NCBI GenBank assembly: GCA_958413765.1
Contig: CATYVH010000001.1
Span: forward strand, 1-64,000
Reading direction: 5' to 3'
From: an uncultured Collinsella sp.
Lineage (GTDB): Bacteria > Actinomycetota > Coriobacteriia > Coriobacteriales > Coriobacteriaceae
Length of the DNA stretch: 64,000 nt
Part shown: one piece after another, positions 17,974 through 27,125 of the stretch
Position numbering within the stretch: position 1 is the first letter of the stretch
Layout: each line of letters begins with the position of its first letter
Notes under the pieces: generated by a model
Told to the model about the DNA's origin: nothing
Databases searched by the model: none
What the model saw: only the letters and a program-made list of their open reading frames with translations
Position numbers and translations under genes: made by a program

Positions 17974-18507
17974 CTAGCTGCCGATAATCGATGCGATCTC
18001 GCGCAGGTCATCGGCAAAGTAGATGCCCTGCTGGCGCTGCAGGCTCGATAGGCCCTTATCGATCATATGCTCGAGCAGCGACTTGAGGTCGTTGTAGTAG
18101 CCGTCCAAGTTATACAGAATGCACGGCGTGCTCAGATGCCCCAACGATACGGCCGACATGACCTCGGCGATCTCCTCGAGTGTGCCCGTGCCGCCCGGAA
18201 AGGCGATAAACGCATCGCCGAGCTCGATCATCTTGGCCTTGCGCTCGGCCATGTCGCTCGTCACGATCAGGTCATCGATACCATCGTGCTGAAACTCGGC
18301 CTCGATAAAAAAGCTCGGCTCAACACCGGTCACGCGCCCGCCGGCATCGAGCACGCTATCGGCGAGCGCGCCCATCAGGCCCGATTTGGACCCGCCGTAT
18401 ACCAGCGCGTGCCCGTTGGAGCCAATCCAGTTGCCCAGCTCTTGCACCGCAGGCAGAAACGCCGGGTCATTGCCGACGCTGGCGCCCAGATACACGGTGA
18501 TATTCAT
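17974..18507 (-). CDS. LOG-family nucleotide phosphoribohydrolase (TIGR00730)
   Basis: A 177-residue Rossmann-fold protein with the LOG motifs: MAERK at 86-90 and PGGTGTLEE at 104-112. Family members cleave the ribose-base bond of nucleoside 5'-monophosphates, including cytokinin ribotides; the physiological role in bacteria is uncertain. N-terminal GASVGNDP and YGGSKSGLMG bind the nucleotide. It lies 36 bp before the K+ channel gene in transcript order, which suggests co-transcription without clear functional meaning. Confidence 0.9.
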   Translation of the reverse strand: MNITVYLGASVGNDPAFLPAVQELGNWIGSNGHALVYGGSKSGLMGALADSVLDAGGRVTGVEPSFFIEAEFQHDGIDDLIVTSDMAERKAKMIELGDAFIAFPGGTGTLEEIAEVMSAVSLGHLSTPCILYNLDGYYNDLKSLLEHMIDKGLSSLQRQQGIYFADDLREIASIIGS

Positions 18508-18543
18508 ATTTTGTCCCCCTTATCGTAACGCGCGGCGCCCGCC

Positions 18544-18969
18544 CTAGCGTTGGCGTCGGCGATATTCGCGCACGCGGCGCGACAGGTCAACGAGCTCGTC
18601 ACGATCGAGCTCTTCCAAATGCTCAAGATCATCCATAAAGCGCGCCATGGTGTCCTTTTGGCGCAGTTTAATGAGCGTATTGCAGTAGTTCACCGCCACA
18701 CCCGTGAGCATGGCGATGTAGAAGATGCTGATGACGCTCAAAACGACGGTGATAGCGCGGGCAACGGGCGTTTCGGCCGGGATATCGCCAAAGCCGATCG
18801 TCGATACGGTCTCAAAGCTAAACCAGAGGCCATCGCCAAACGTAAGGGTCGCAGGGTCGGACAGCCAGACGGCCGTCGAGCACAGCAGGTAGAAGATAAG
18901 GAACAGGCCGGTGATACGCGCAAAGCCAGCCTGGCGCAACACGTCGGCAAGCGTCCTCAACTTGTTCAT
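18544..18969 (-). CDS. Two-helix potassium channel
   Basis: A 141-residue Ion_trans_2-type K+ channel subunit: helix 1 at about 20-36, pore loop with the selectivity filter TIGFGD at 57-62, helix 2 at about 72-95, then a charged cytoplasmic tail. Four subunits should form one K+ pore. No RCK ligand domain is present, so gating is unknown. The ATG at 18967-18969 follows AAAGGGG; longer in-frame starts run into a repeat element and are rejected. Confidence 0.88.
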   Translation of the reverse strand: MNKLRTLADVLRQAGFARITGLFLIFYLLCSTAVWLSDPATLTFGDGLWFSFETVSTIGFGDIPAETPVARAITVVLSVISIFYIAMLTGVAVNYCNTLIKLRQKDTMARFMDDLEHLEELDRDELVDLSRRVREYRRRQR

Positions 18970-19023
18970 CGCGACCCCTTTTCTCAGACGCCCCATCACG
19001 TTGCTCGGTATTGTCGCACATCC

Positions 19024-19078
19024 GGCACTTGGGGACGTTCCTTTTGTGTCGAACAGATTGGGAACGTCCCCAAGTGCC
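19024..19078. repeat. 55-bp GGGGACGTTC-family palindrome
   Basis: Arms GGCACTTGGGGACGTTCC (19024-19041) and GGAACGTCCCCAAGTGCC (19061-19078) are perfect 18-bp inverted repeats. Related copies lie at 6382, 19092 and 29133. The design recalls REP-type sequences moved by Y1 (RAYT) transposases; no such transposase is in the window. Confidence 0.85.
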
Positions 19079-19091
19079 AACTCCGGCAAAG

Positions 19092-19134
19092 AGTGTCCCC
19101 AGCGACTAGTCGTTTAAGAACGTCCCCAATGACT
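19092..19134. repeat. Second GGGGACGTTC-family element
   Basis: GTGTCCCC on the left and AAGAACGTCCCCAATGACTA on the right. The right arm equals that of the copy at 29133-29182, while the left arm resembles the one at 6382. It sits just downstream of the previous element. Confidence 0.7.
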
Positions 19135-19196
19135 ACCCATCTGCCGGGTGTTAGGGTGGCTGAGCTGGTATCCTTATGCGGTATTATCTCGACTCG

Positions 19197-22013
19197 ATGG
19201 GATTGCATGTGAAACCTTCCGCCGTCCTTCGCTTAGCTCTATATCGCGCCCTAGCCGTCGCGCTTACCGCGCTCGCCGTACTGAGCGCCGTCCTGCCCGC
19301 ACCTGCCTTTGCCGCTGACTCAGACCAGCAGATCAAGACAGTCCGCGTCGGCTGGCTTGTCAACAACGAGGGGTTCCAGGAAGGCACACCGGGCGAGCGC
19401 CTCTCGGGATGGGGCTACGAGTACCTCCAGACCCTCTCGTACTACACCCCTGGCTGGCAGTACGAATACGTGTCCGGCACCTTCACCGAGCTCATGGACA
19501 TGCTCGAGAAGGGCGAAATCGACCTCATGCCCAACATCTCGCATTCAGTAGAACGCGAGCAAAAGTTACTCTTTTCCTCAAACCCCGAGGGCACCGAGCG
19601 CTACTACATCTACGCCAAGCCCGATCGCGACGATCTGGCCAAGGGTGACCCCCAGGCACTCCAAGGCCTCACCATCGGCTGCAACTCTGGCGTTATGCAA
19701 ACCTTCGTCGGCCAGCAGTGGCTCGCCAACGAAGGCGTCACCTGTACCTATAAAGAAATCGACACCGGCAGCGCCCTCTTTGAGGCACTTTCAGACGGCG
19801 AGGTCGACGCCGTCATCATGAACGACACCATTTCGTCGCCCGATGCGTCGCCCATGTTCTACGTAGGCTCGAGCGACTACTATTTTGCCGTCCCCAAAAG
19901 CCGCCCCGATCTGATGAACGACATCAACTCGGCCATGGCGGCAATCAACCGCACCAACCCGCGCTACAACGATGAAGTCAAATCCAACTACTCGGCGCAA
20001 AATAGCGGATCCGCATCACTTACCAACTCCGAACGGTCGTGGCTCACGGCCAATAACAACACGCTTACACTTGGTTATCTCAACAACAATCTCCCCTTCT
20101 GCAACCAAGATGCAAACGGAGAAATGGAAGGGTCACTCGTCTCACTCGTTACGACGCTCCACGACAAATTTGGCATTACCGTACACACGCTCGCTTTTTC
20201 AAGCAACCAGCAAATGACGGAAGCGCTCTCAAAGGGAAATATCGACATCGCCCTACCGGCATTTCGCGACTACTGGCTTGCCGAGCAAATGGGGACCGTT
20301 CAATCGATTTCGATGGGAACGATCTCTCTTACCGCCATCCACGCCACCAGCGATCTCAACAAGGATCTCCGCAATATCTGTTGCACAGGGTTTTCCATCG
20401 TCAACCGCAGCGAATTAAAAACTATGTTTCCAAATGCAAATGTAACCGAGTATCCGTCTGCAGACGACATGCTTTCTGCCCTTAAGGACGGAAGATCAAG
20501 CTGCATCGTTGTTCCCAACGCACGGCTGGAAACCATCCGAGATAGCTACGATATCAGAGACTACGAGATACAGGAACTCTCACGCACGGCCGAACTTTCT
20601 TGCCTTATGCAACGCGGAAATCCCGAATTATTGAGTATCGTCAACAAGGGCATCATCAACGCCGGAGAATCGCTTTCTGCGAGCAATTATTCCTCTACGT
20701 CGTATAGCGCACAGGAATCAGACGCGTTCAGGTTTATATATCGTCATCGTAGTTCGATTGTCGTCATCATCGTCGGTGTACTGTTGACTGGGGTAGCGGT
20801 TCTAACCTGGGCCCTGCAGCGAGCCAGAGTAGAGCAAAACAAGGCACTCGCCGCCAATGCGGCCAAAACGGCCTTTCTCGCCCGCATGAGCCATGACATC
20901 CGCACGCCGCTCAACGGCATTCTAGGGCTCATCGAAATTGAAGAATTGCACGAAGACGATGTCGATGCCGCCCGTAAAAACCGAGCCAAGGCGCGAATCG
21001 CCGCCAACCATCTGCTCTCACTCATCAACGACATTCTAGAAATGGGCAGGATTGAAAATGGAAAGCTAACGCTTGAGCATGTCTCATTTAACCTCGAAGA
21101 TCTCTGCAACGATGCAATTGTTCTGTGCAAGCTCCGCGCTTCCGATCGCAATATTACGATGCAGGATCAAAGCGCACATCCCCTCTGCAATCCACATGTA
21201 ATGGGAAGCCCCACTCATGTACGTCAGATTATCATCAACCTGCTCGACAACAGCATCAAGTACAACAAAGATGGCGGAACTGTCGCTTTTACATCGCAGA
21301 TTAAACCGATCGATGATAGCCAGGTGCTCTTCTGCTTTAGCGTCTCGGACACCGGCATCGGCATGTCGCCCGAGTTTCTTAAGCACATCTACGAACCGTT
21401 TGCCCAAGAGGGCAACGATGCCCGCAGTAAATTTCAGGGAACTGGCATGGGCATGCCGATCGTCAAATCGCTCATAGACATGATGGGCGGCACGATTGAG
21501 ATTTCGAGCGAGGTCGGCGTGGGAAGTACGTTCAACGTCCAGATTCCGCTCGATATCGACAAGAACCCTCAGGCAAGAGAAGGTGCGGAAGAGCAGGCGA
21601 TCAGCTGCTCGCTTGCCGGCATGAACGTTCTTTTGGCCGAAGACAACGAGCTCAATGCCGAAATTGCCCAGGCCCTGCTCGAAAGCGAAGGCATCGTCGT
21701 AACTCGCGCCGCCGACGGCAAAGAAGCGGTCGAACTATACACTAGTCGTCCCGCCGGCAGCTTCGATGCGATCCTGATGGACATCATGATGCCGGGTATG
21801 GATGGCTACGAGGCAACTCGCGCGATTCGTCTGAGCGAGAAGGCCGATGCAGCCGACATCCCCATCATCGCGCTCACCGCCAGTGCCTTTGCCGAGGACG
21901 CCAAGGCGGCACACGATGCCGGCATGAACGCCCATCTGCCCAAACCGCTCGACTTTAACAAGCTCAAAAGCATGCTCGCCCGCATCAAGCAAAACGGAAC
22001 TGTTTCGCTATAG
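19197..22013 (+). CDS. BvgS-like hybrid sensor kinase (two SBP domains, kinase, receiver)
   Basis: A protein of about 938 residues. After a signal peptide ending near APAFAA it has two periplasmic solute-binding domains (about 45-270 and 280-500), one membrane helix (about 518-541), a HisKA domain with MSHDIRTPLNG (His566), an ATPase domain with GTGMGMPIV, and a C-terminal receiver with Asp862 in LMDIMMPGMDG. This is the BvgS/EvgS architecture, in which ligand state of the binding domains controls a phosphorelay. A separate Hpt partner is not seen here. Start is uncertain: ATG 19176, ATG 19197 or GTG 19209; a TATTAT -10 box at 19182-19187 favours the later ones. A split version of the same system follows on the other strand. 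Confidence 0.9.
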   Translation: MGLHVKPSAVLRLALYRALAVALTALAVLSAVLPAPAFAADSDQQIKTVRVGWLVNNEGFQEGTPGERLSGWGYEYLQTLSYYTPGWQYEYVSGTFTELMDMLEKGEIDLMPNISHSVEREQKLLFSSNPEGTERYYIYAKPDRDDLAKGDPQALQGLTIGCNSGVMQTFVGQQWLANEGVTCTYKEIDTGSALFEALSDGEVDAVIMNDTISSPDASPMFYVGSSDYYFAVPKSRPDLMNDINSAMAAINRTNPRYNDEVKSNYSAQNSGSASLTNSERSWLTANNNTLTLGYLNNNLPFCNQDANGEMEGSLVSLVTTLHDKFGITVHTLAFSSNQQMTEALSKGNIDIALPAFRDYWLAEQMGTVQSISMGTISLTAIHATSDLNKDLRNICCTGFSIVNRSELKTMFPNANVTEYPSADDMLSALKDGRSSCIVVPNARLETIRDSYDIRDYEIQELSRTAELSCLMQRGNPELLSIVNKGIINAGESLSASNYSSTSYSAQESDAFRFIYRHRSSIVVIIVGVLLTGVAVLTWALQRARVEQNKALAANAAKTAFLARMSHDIRTPLNGILGLIEIEELHEDDVDAARKNRAKARIAANHLLSLINDILEMGRIENGKLTLEHVSFNLEDLCNDAIVLCKLRASDRNITMQDQSAHPLCNPHVMGSPTHVRQIIINLLDNSIKYNKDGGTVAFTSQIKPIDDSQVLFCFSVSDTGIGMSPEFLKHIYEPFAQEGNDARSKFQGTGMGMPIVKSLIDMMGGTIEISSEVGVGSTFNVQIPLDIDKNPQAREGAEEQAISCSLAGMNVLLAEDNELNAEIAQALLESEGIVVTRAADGKEAVELYTSRPAGSFDAILMDIMMPGMDGYEATRAIRLSEKADAADIPIIALTASAFAEDAKAAHDAGMNAHLPKPLDFNKLKSMLARIKQNGTVSL

Positions 22014-22055
22014 TTTGTGCCCAACTGCCATGCACAGTTAGAAAGGAAGCCGACG

Positions 22056-22535
22056 ATGTTTAGACCCTTACGCCGAAAGAAACGTGCCATCACCGACAAG
22101 GAGGCGCGCGAGCTGCTGGCCACCTGTAAGCGCGGCGTCTTTGCCGTTAACGGCGATGATGGCTACCCATACGCCATTCCCGTCAACTACTTCTTTGACA
22201 CCGAGCACGACAAGATTTATTTCCATGGCGCCAAGGCTGGCCACAAGGTCGATTCACTCAGGCGTGATGACAAAGTCTGCTTTACCGTTTACGGCAACGA
22301 GTGGTACAAGGACGGTGACTGGGCTCCCTATGTTATGAGTACCGTGGTCTTTGGCCGTTGCCGTCTGGTAGATGAGGCCCCCGCGTTTATCGAGGACAAA
22401 GTCCGCCAGCTCGCGCTTAAGTATTACCCTTCCGCCGAAGAAGTCGAGGAGGAAATCGCCAAAGACATCAAGGGCGTCCAACTCTACGAGATTTCGATTG
22501 AGCATCTTTGCGGCAAGCAGATCCATGAAAAGTAA
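22056..22535 (+). CDS. Pyridoxamine 5'-phosphate oxidase-like flavoprotein
   Basis: A 159-residue split-barrel protein of the PNPOx-like group that includes NimA-type proteins. Visible are RGVFAVNGDDGYPYAIPVNY, a flavin-pocket segment, and IYFHGAKAGHKVD, the usual core. Such proteins bind FMN, heme or F420; NimA-like members reduce nitroimidazoles, others detoxify unknown compounds. Activity here is not predicted. The ATG follows AAAGGAAG. It lies between two BvgS-like systems, 42 bp after the fused kinase on the same strand, and may be co-transcribed with it. Confidence 0.85.
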   Translation: MFRPLRRKKRAITDKEARELLATCKRGVFAVNGDDGYPYAIPVNYFFDTEHDKIYFHGAKAGHKVDSLRRDDKVCFTVYGNEWYKDGDWAPYVMSTVVFGRCRLVDEAPAFIEDKVRQLALKYYPSAEEVEEEIAKDIKGVQLYEISIEHLCGKQIHEK

Positions 22536-22562
22536 GCCTAAAAGCAGGTCTTGCAAATAGCG

Positions 22563-22602
22563 ATATGGCCCGGTTCCAACCCACCTTGGAACCGGGCCAT
22601 AT
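22563..22602. terminator. 17-bp perfect hairpin between convergent genes
   Basis: ATATGGCCCGGTTCCAA and TTGGAACCGGGCCATAT flank a 6-nt loop between the convergent ends of the flavoprotein gene and the second hybrid kinase. Long U tracts are absent, but stem strength and position suggest a bidirectional terminator. Confidence 0.75.
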
Positions 22603-22604
22603 GC

Positions 22605-24794
22605 TTACGAAGCGGCGGCCATGTGCGCAAGCGCCTCAACGAGATCCTGAGAACTCACGGGTTTGCTCAGATGCGCGTTCATGCCCGCCTCGCGCGAAAG
22701 CCTACGGTCGTCGGCAAAGGCATTGGCGCTCACGGCGATAATCGGCGTGGTCGCGGCGTCCTCGCGATCGAGCGCTCGAATCTGACGCGTGGCCTCAAGG
22801 CCATCGATGCCGGGCATCATGATGTCCATCAATACCACGTCGTACTCGTGCGGCGCACTCGCGGCAAACGTCTCGACGGCAGACTCGCCATCTTTGACAT
22901 GTGTCACGACGGCACCGGCGCGGTCGAGCGTAAACTGTGCGATCTCGGCATTCAGGTCGTTATCCTCTACGAGCAAAACGCGCAGGCCCTGGAGCACGTC
23001 GCTGTCGCCTGCATCCACGCGAACTGCCTGGGGAATCTCGGAACTCTTGCACTTCTCAAACGGCAGGCAAATGGTAAACGTCGTCCCCTGCCCCAAGGCG
23101 CTCGTAAAGCTCATGGTTCCGCCCATAAGCTCGACCAACTGCTTGGCAATAGACGCGCCCAGGCCAGTTCCCGATGAAGCACCTTCCACCTGTTGTTCCT
23201 CGCGGCTGAACGGCTCGTAGAGGTGCTGTTGAAACTCCTCGCTCATGCCAATGCCGTTATCGGCGATCGTGTATTCATAGACGGGGACACCGTCCACCGG
23301 CTCCACCTCGCGGCATGTCAGGCGAACATAGCCGCCCTGGCGGTTGTACTTGACGGCATTACCGGCAATATTGAGCAACAGGCGCTTGAGGTGCGTCACG
23401 CTCACCCGGGCATAGGGATGATCAAGAGTCCGTTGGTCGCAGATAATTGTCACCAGGCGCTCCTCGGCTTGGCGCTCCAGAATATCGCACACCTCACGGT
23501 TGAGGGCCACCATATCTGTAGGCACGAGATTCAGGTCGACCTGCCCGCTCTCCAAGCGGCTCATATCGAGCGCCTCGTTCGCAAGGTCGAGCAGCAGTCC
23601 CGACGCCGTCCAGATCTTTGAGCGGCACTCAGTCTGCTTTTGCAAGTCGTCCGCGTTGGCATTGCCCACCTCGACCATACCGCGAATGCCGTTGATGGGC
23701 GTGCGCAGGTCGTGACTCATGCGACGCAGGAACTCCGTCTTTGCAGAGTTGGCAGACGAAGCTTCGCGCGCCGCTTTTGCCAGCTTGTCGCCATAGTTGC
23801 GCTCCTGCTGCAACAGGTCGGCAAAGCGTTGGCTCTCGGCGCGGCGGCGCACCAACACAACAGTGGCTATAACACCGCCGTAGAGTGCCAACACACTGGC
23901 AACAACAGCGGCAACAACCTCAAAGTAACGCTGCGCGGGAGCATAGGTGTACACGTAAAAATCGCGCGCTTTACCAAATGTGCCCAGATACCACTCACCG
24001 CTGTCGTTGACCAATCTGACCTTACCAGCCAGGCAACGCTCCTTAATGCCGTTGACAACGATGGCATCCGTCGCAGGCAAATCGAACACGCCTGACACGG
24101 CGGGCTCAACAGCGTTGGTCGCAACGACCTTACCGTCGTTTTCAATCACGATGTTACCGCTATCGATGGTCTCATAACCATCGAGCAAGCTCTGCAACTT
24201 GAGCGTATTGCTCGCGACCGCCTTGGCGCTCTGGTGCCTCACCGCGACAACGATGCCCTCACCGTCCCGCCGGGCCACGCAGCCAATGTCTGCGACCGAA
24301 TCGTCCGCAAGCGTAATGCGAGCGGTATAGGACTTAAGCGGATGGGCTGCCACCTCCAGCACAGGCGTCTCTTTGAGATTCGCGGCGAGCGACTCGTAGC
24401 TCACGTTATCCGTCGAGGACTCGGACACCAAGTTGCCCGATGCGTCCGTCACGATCAGCGCTGTCACATTAAACTGGTCAGCATATTGCTCCAGCGTAGC
24501 GTTATCCACCGAGCCGTCGCGCTCGATATTGCGCGCCGCCTCTCCGGCAATCTCCATAACGCGAATCAGGTTTTTGGTCGCATAGGCGTTGTTGAACGCG
24601 TCGTAGGAAAGGCTCTGCGTCGCCACGTAATCGACAACGTCGGCAAAGCGCTGCTCGGCCTGAGCTGTCGTGTAGGCGTAGCTCGTCACGCCGGCAACAA
24701 TCGAGAGCGCTATCCCCAACAGGACGACGATGAGCCATTCCCGTGCCGAACGATCGCCCCGCTCCTGAGCGGTGTGATCGGACGCATCAATCAT
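22605..24794 (-). CDS. Hybrid sensor histidine kinase of split SBP-kinase system
   Basis: A 729-residue hybrid kinase: helix 1 (19-40), an extracytoplasmic double-Cache-like sensor region (about 41-295), helix 2 (about 300-325), HisKA with MSHDLRTPING (His361), an ATPase domain with NAVKYN, DNGIGM and GTGLGASI, and a receiver with Asp657 in LMDIMMPGIDG. Its kinase and receiver closely resemble those of the fused protein at 19197. The start ATG overlaps the stop of the solute-binding gene (ATGA), so the two are translationally coupled and probably form one sensing unit. Confidence 0.92.
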   Translation of the reverse strand: MIDASDHTAQERGDRSAREWLIVVLLGIALSIVAGVTSYAYTTAQAEQRFADVVDYVATQSLSYDAFNNAYATKNLIRVMEIAGEAARNIERDGSVDNATLEQYADQFNVTALIVTDASGNLVSESSTDNVSYESLAANLKETPVLEVAAHPLKSYTARITLADDSVADIGCVARRDGEGIVVAVRHQSAKAVASNTLKLQSLLDGYETIDSGNIVIENDGKVVATNAVEPAVSGVFDLPATDAIVVNGIKERCLAGKVRLVNDSGEWYLGTFGKARDFYVYTYAPAQRYFEVVAAVVASVLALYGGVIATVVLVRRRAESQRFADLLQQERNYGDKLAKAAREASSANSAKTEFLRRMSHDLRTPINGIRGMVEVGNANADDLQKQTECRSKIWTASGLLLDLANEALDMSRLESGQVDLNLVPTDMVALNREVCDILERQAEERLVTIICDQRTLDHPYARVSVTHLKRLLLNIAGNAVKYNRQGGYVRLTCREVEPVDGVPVYEYTIADNGIGMSEEFQQHLYEPFSREEQQVEGASSGTGLGASIAKQLVELMGGTMSFTSALGQGTTFTICLPFEKCKSSEIPQAVRVDAGDSDVLQGLRVLLVEDNDLNAEIAQFTLDRAGAVVTHVKDGESAVETFAASAPHEYDVVLMDIMMPGIDGLEATRQIRALDREDAATTPIIAVSANAFADDRRLSREAGMNAHLSKPVSSQDLVEALAHMAAAS

Positions 24795-25657
24795 GACAGG
24801 CCCTCCACATTCAAAAACGGCGAAGGGTCATCAAAGTACTTTGACACCAGGCGTTCCATGGTGCCATCGGCAAGCATTTCTTGATAGGCATGGGTGAGCT
24901 TAACGTCAATGCCGCGTGCGTCGTTGAGATCGAAAGCGGTGCCCAACCCAACCTCCAGCAGCGGCTCAGACAGAATGCGATACGTCACGCCATAGTCTTT
25001 TTCGTAAGTAAGCAGCGAGGACTCATGCGCGGCGATGGCATCAACCAGGCCCTCGACGAGCGCCGGGTTCAGGTACGAGCGGTCCGAAAAGCTGTAGAGC
25101 TCCTTGATCTGCGGAACGTTTTCACTGGTACGATTGAGCAGAATCGACTCGGGCTTGGTGGTGGACTGGACCGCCACGACCTTACCCTCAAGGTCGGCGA
25201 GCGTGTAGATATCGCTCTCGGGATCGACCGCGACCACCTGGCGGCTCGCAAGGTACGGGCCGGCCCAGCGATACTCGCTTTCGCGACCCGTCATACTAAA
25301 GCTACCCATGACGCAATCGAGCTCGCCGCTCGCCAGCAGCTCTTTCTTCTTTTCCCAGTCGATCAGCTGGTACTTTGGCTTGTAACCAATGCGGCCCAAA
25401 GCCTCGGTCAAAATCTCGACATCCAGGCCGACAATATCGCCGTACTCGTCGCTATACACAAACGGTGGATAGAGATCGCTGCCAACGTTGAGCGTCTTAA
25501 GGTTGTCCTCTTTGACGTCTTCGGCTGGGCCTTCTACTGCAGACGTCGGGGTTCCGTCATTCGATCCAAAACAGCCAGCTATCGCTACGACAAAGGCGCC
25601 CACCACTGCAAGCGCAACAAACAACGATATGGCGACCGAGCGACGAGGCCTTTTCAT
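24791..25657 (-). CDS. Solute-binding lipoprotein of split sensor system
   Basis: A 288-residue family 3 solute-binding protein. A signal peptide ends in AIAGC, so Cys29 should be lipidated. The mature part has the amino-acid-binding fold (LNVGSDLYPPFVYSDEYG, then VGLDVEILTEALGRIG). No ABC permease or ATPase genes accompany it; instead it overlaps a hybrid kinase gene by 4 bp. It probably presents ligand to that kinase, not to a transporter. The ligand is unknown. Confidence 0.9.
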   Translation of the reverse strand: MKRPRRSVAISLFVALAVVGAFVVAIAGCFGSNDGTPTSAVEGPAEDVKEDNLKTLNVGSDLYPPFVYSDEYGDIVGLDVEILTEALGRIGYKPKYQLIDWEKKKELLASGELDCVMGSFSMTGRESEYRWAGPYLASRQVVAVDPESDIYTLADLEGKVVAVQSTTKPESILLNRTSENVPQIKELYSFSDRSYLNPALVEGLVDAIAAHESSLLTYEKDYGVTYRILSEPLLEVGLGTAFDLNDARGIDVKLTHAYQEMLADGTMERLVSKYFDDPSPFLNVEGLS

Positions 25658-25747
25658 CGAGCTCCAGACAATCCTGTTTACAGACTAAATCGGTGAAATA
25701 ATAGCAGACGAAACCACGCGAGCGCCAATGGTTACCGATGCTTTACC

Positions 25748-25788
25748 ATGCGGGGATTTCCAGCCGACCTGGCAGAAAAGCCCCGCAT
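25748..25788 (-). terminator. Hairpin downstream of the MalY-like gene
   Basis: ATGCGGGG and CCCCGCAT close a stem with an inner CCAG/CTGG pairing, 12 bp after the aminotransferase stop. No T tract is evident. Confidence 0.4.
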
Positions 25789-25799
25789 ACAGCGCTCGC

Positions 25800-27014
25800 T
25801 TACTGTGCATTAAAAACGTAGCGGTCCAGGCGCTCACACGCCTCCTTTACCCGCGAAAGCGGCAGTGCCAGATTCACGCGGATGTGACAGGGCCCGTGGA
25901 ACGGGCGGCCGTCCTGATACCCCACGCCCACACGCGCGCCTTCGTCGAGCAGCCACTGAATATCGCGGCCATGTTCGCGGCACCACTCGGTGCAGTCCAG
26001 GAACACCATGTACGTGCCCTGCGGGCGCGAATAGGTTACGCCCCTAAAATGCTCGTCCACGTAATCACAGAAGAAATCAATGTTGCCCTGGATGACCTGG
26101 TTGAGCTCGTCGACCCACTCGTAGCCCTGAGGCTGGTAGGCGCCGATAAGCGCATGCATCGAAAGGACATTCATCTCGTTGTAGTGGGTCTTGTTGGACG
26201 CGGCGCACACACGGTCGCGTAGCGTCTCGTTATAGATGATGTGATAGCTGCCGACCAGACCCGCCAGGTTAAACGTCTTGCTCGGCGCATAGAGGGCGAC
26301 CGTGCGCATGCGGGCATCCTCGCTCACCGACTGTGTCGGAATATGCTTGTGACCGGGCAGGATGATGTCGGACCAGATCTCGTCCGAGATCACCACGCAA
26401 TCGTGCTGGCGATAGATATCCATGGCGCGCTCGATCTCGTCGCGCTCCCATACGCGTCCGCAAGGGTTGTGCGGCGAGCAGAACACCGCAGCATGGATAT
26501 GGTCTTGGGCGAGCTTGCGCTCCATGTCCTCAAAGTCCATGCGCCACACGCCCTGATCGTCGAGCTTAAGCGAGCTGTGGACAATGCGGTAGCCCGCGGC
26601 CTCGATGGACTTGGTAAAGCCGATGTAGGTGGGGCTGTGAACCAGCACCGCATCGCCCGGCTGGACATACGCACGTAGGGTCGACACGACGCCGCCCAGC
26701 ACACCATTCTCGTAGCCGATATGCTCGGGGAGCAGGCCCTTAACGCCGTTGCGACGGCTCTGCCATTCGATGATGCGGTCGAAGTACTCGTCGCGCGGAT
26801 TGAAATAGCCAAACATGGGGTGCTGGGCGCGCTGAATGATGTGCTCCTGGACCGTGGGCACCGTGGCAAAGTTCATGTCCGCTACCCACATGGGAATGCG
26901 GTCGAAGCCCTCGTCGGGTGCGCTCGGAGCCATACCGGGAATCTCACCCCAGGAGTCAACGGCGATAGAGTCCATGCCATGGCGGTCGATTAGCGAGCTA
27001 AAGTCGTATTTCAT
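25800..27014 (-). CDS. MalY/PatB-type PLP aminotransferase (C-S lyase)
   Basis: A 404-residue fold-type I PLP enzyme of the MalY/PatB group. Visible are MWVADMNFAT, SPHNPCGR at 180-187, SDEIWSD at 210-216 and YAPSKTFNLAG with the PLP-binding Lys246. MalY/PatB proteins cleave C-S bonds of cystathionine or cysteine conjugates; several also act as aminotransferases, and MalY of E. coli also represses maltose genes. Exact substrate is unknown. The ATG at 27014 follows GGGAG and is preferred to an upstream in-frame ATG without a binding site. Confidence 0.88.
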   Translation of the reverse strand: MKYDFSSLIDRHGMDSIAVDSWGEIPGMAPSAPDEGFDRIPMWVADMNFATVPTVQEHIIQRAQHPMFGYFNPRDEYFDRIIEWQSRRNGVKGLLPEHIGYENGVLGGVVSTLRAYVQPGDAVLVHSPTYIGFTKSIEAAGYRIVHSSLKLDDQGVWRMDFEDMERKLAQDHIHAAVFCSPHNPCGRVWERDEIERAMDIYRQHDCVVISDEIWSDIILPGHKHIPTQSVSEDARMRTVALYAPSKTFNLAGLVGSYHIIYNETLRDRVCAASNKTHYNEMNVLSMHALIGAYQPQGYEWVDELNQVIQGNIDFFCDYVDEHFRGVTYSRPQGTYMVFLDCTEWCREHGRDIQWLLDEGARVGVGYQDGRPFHGPCHIRVNLALPLSRVKEACERLDRYVFNAQ

Positions 27015-27125
27015 GCTGAGCTCCCATGCAAAGTGATTGTTTTGGTAGGCGTTATTGTCCAACAGCGTGAGCGGTTTTGGCGCGGGGTTTGGCGCTTAAT
27101 TTGACGGGTGCGGACGAGTAGCTGG

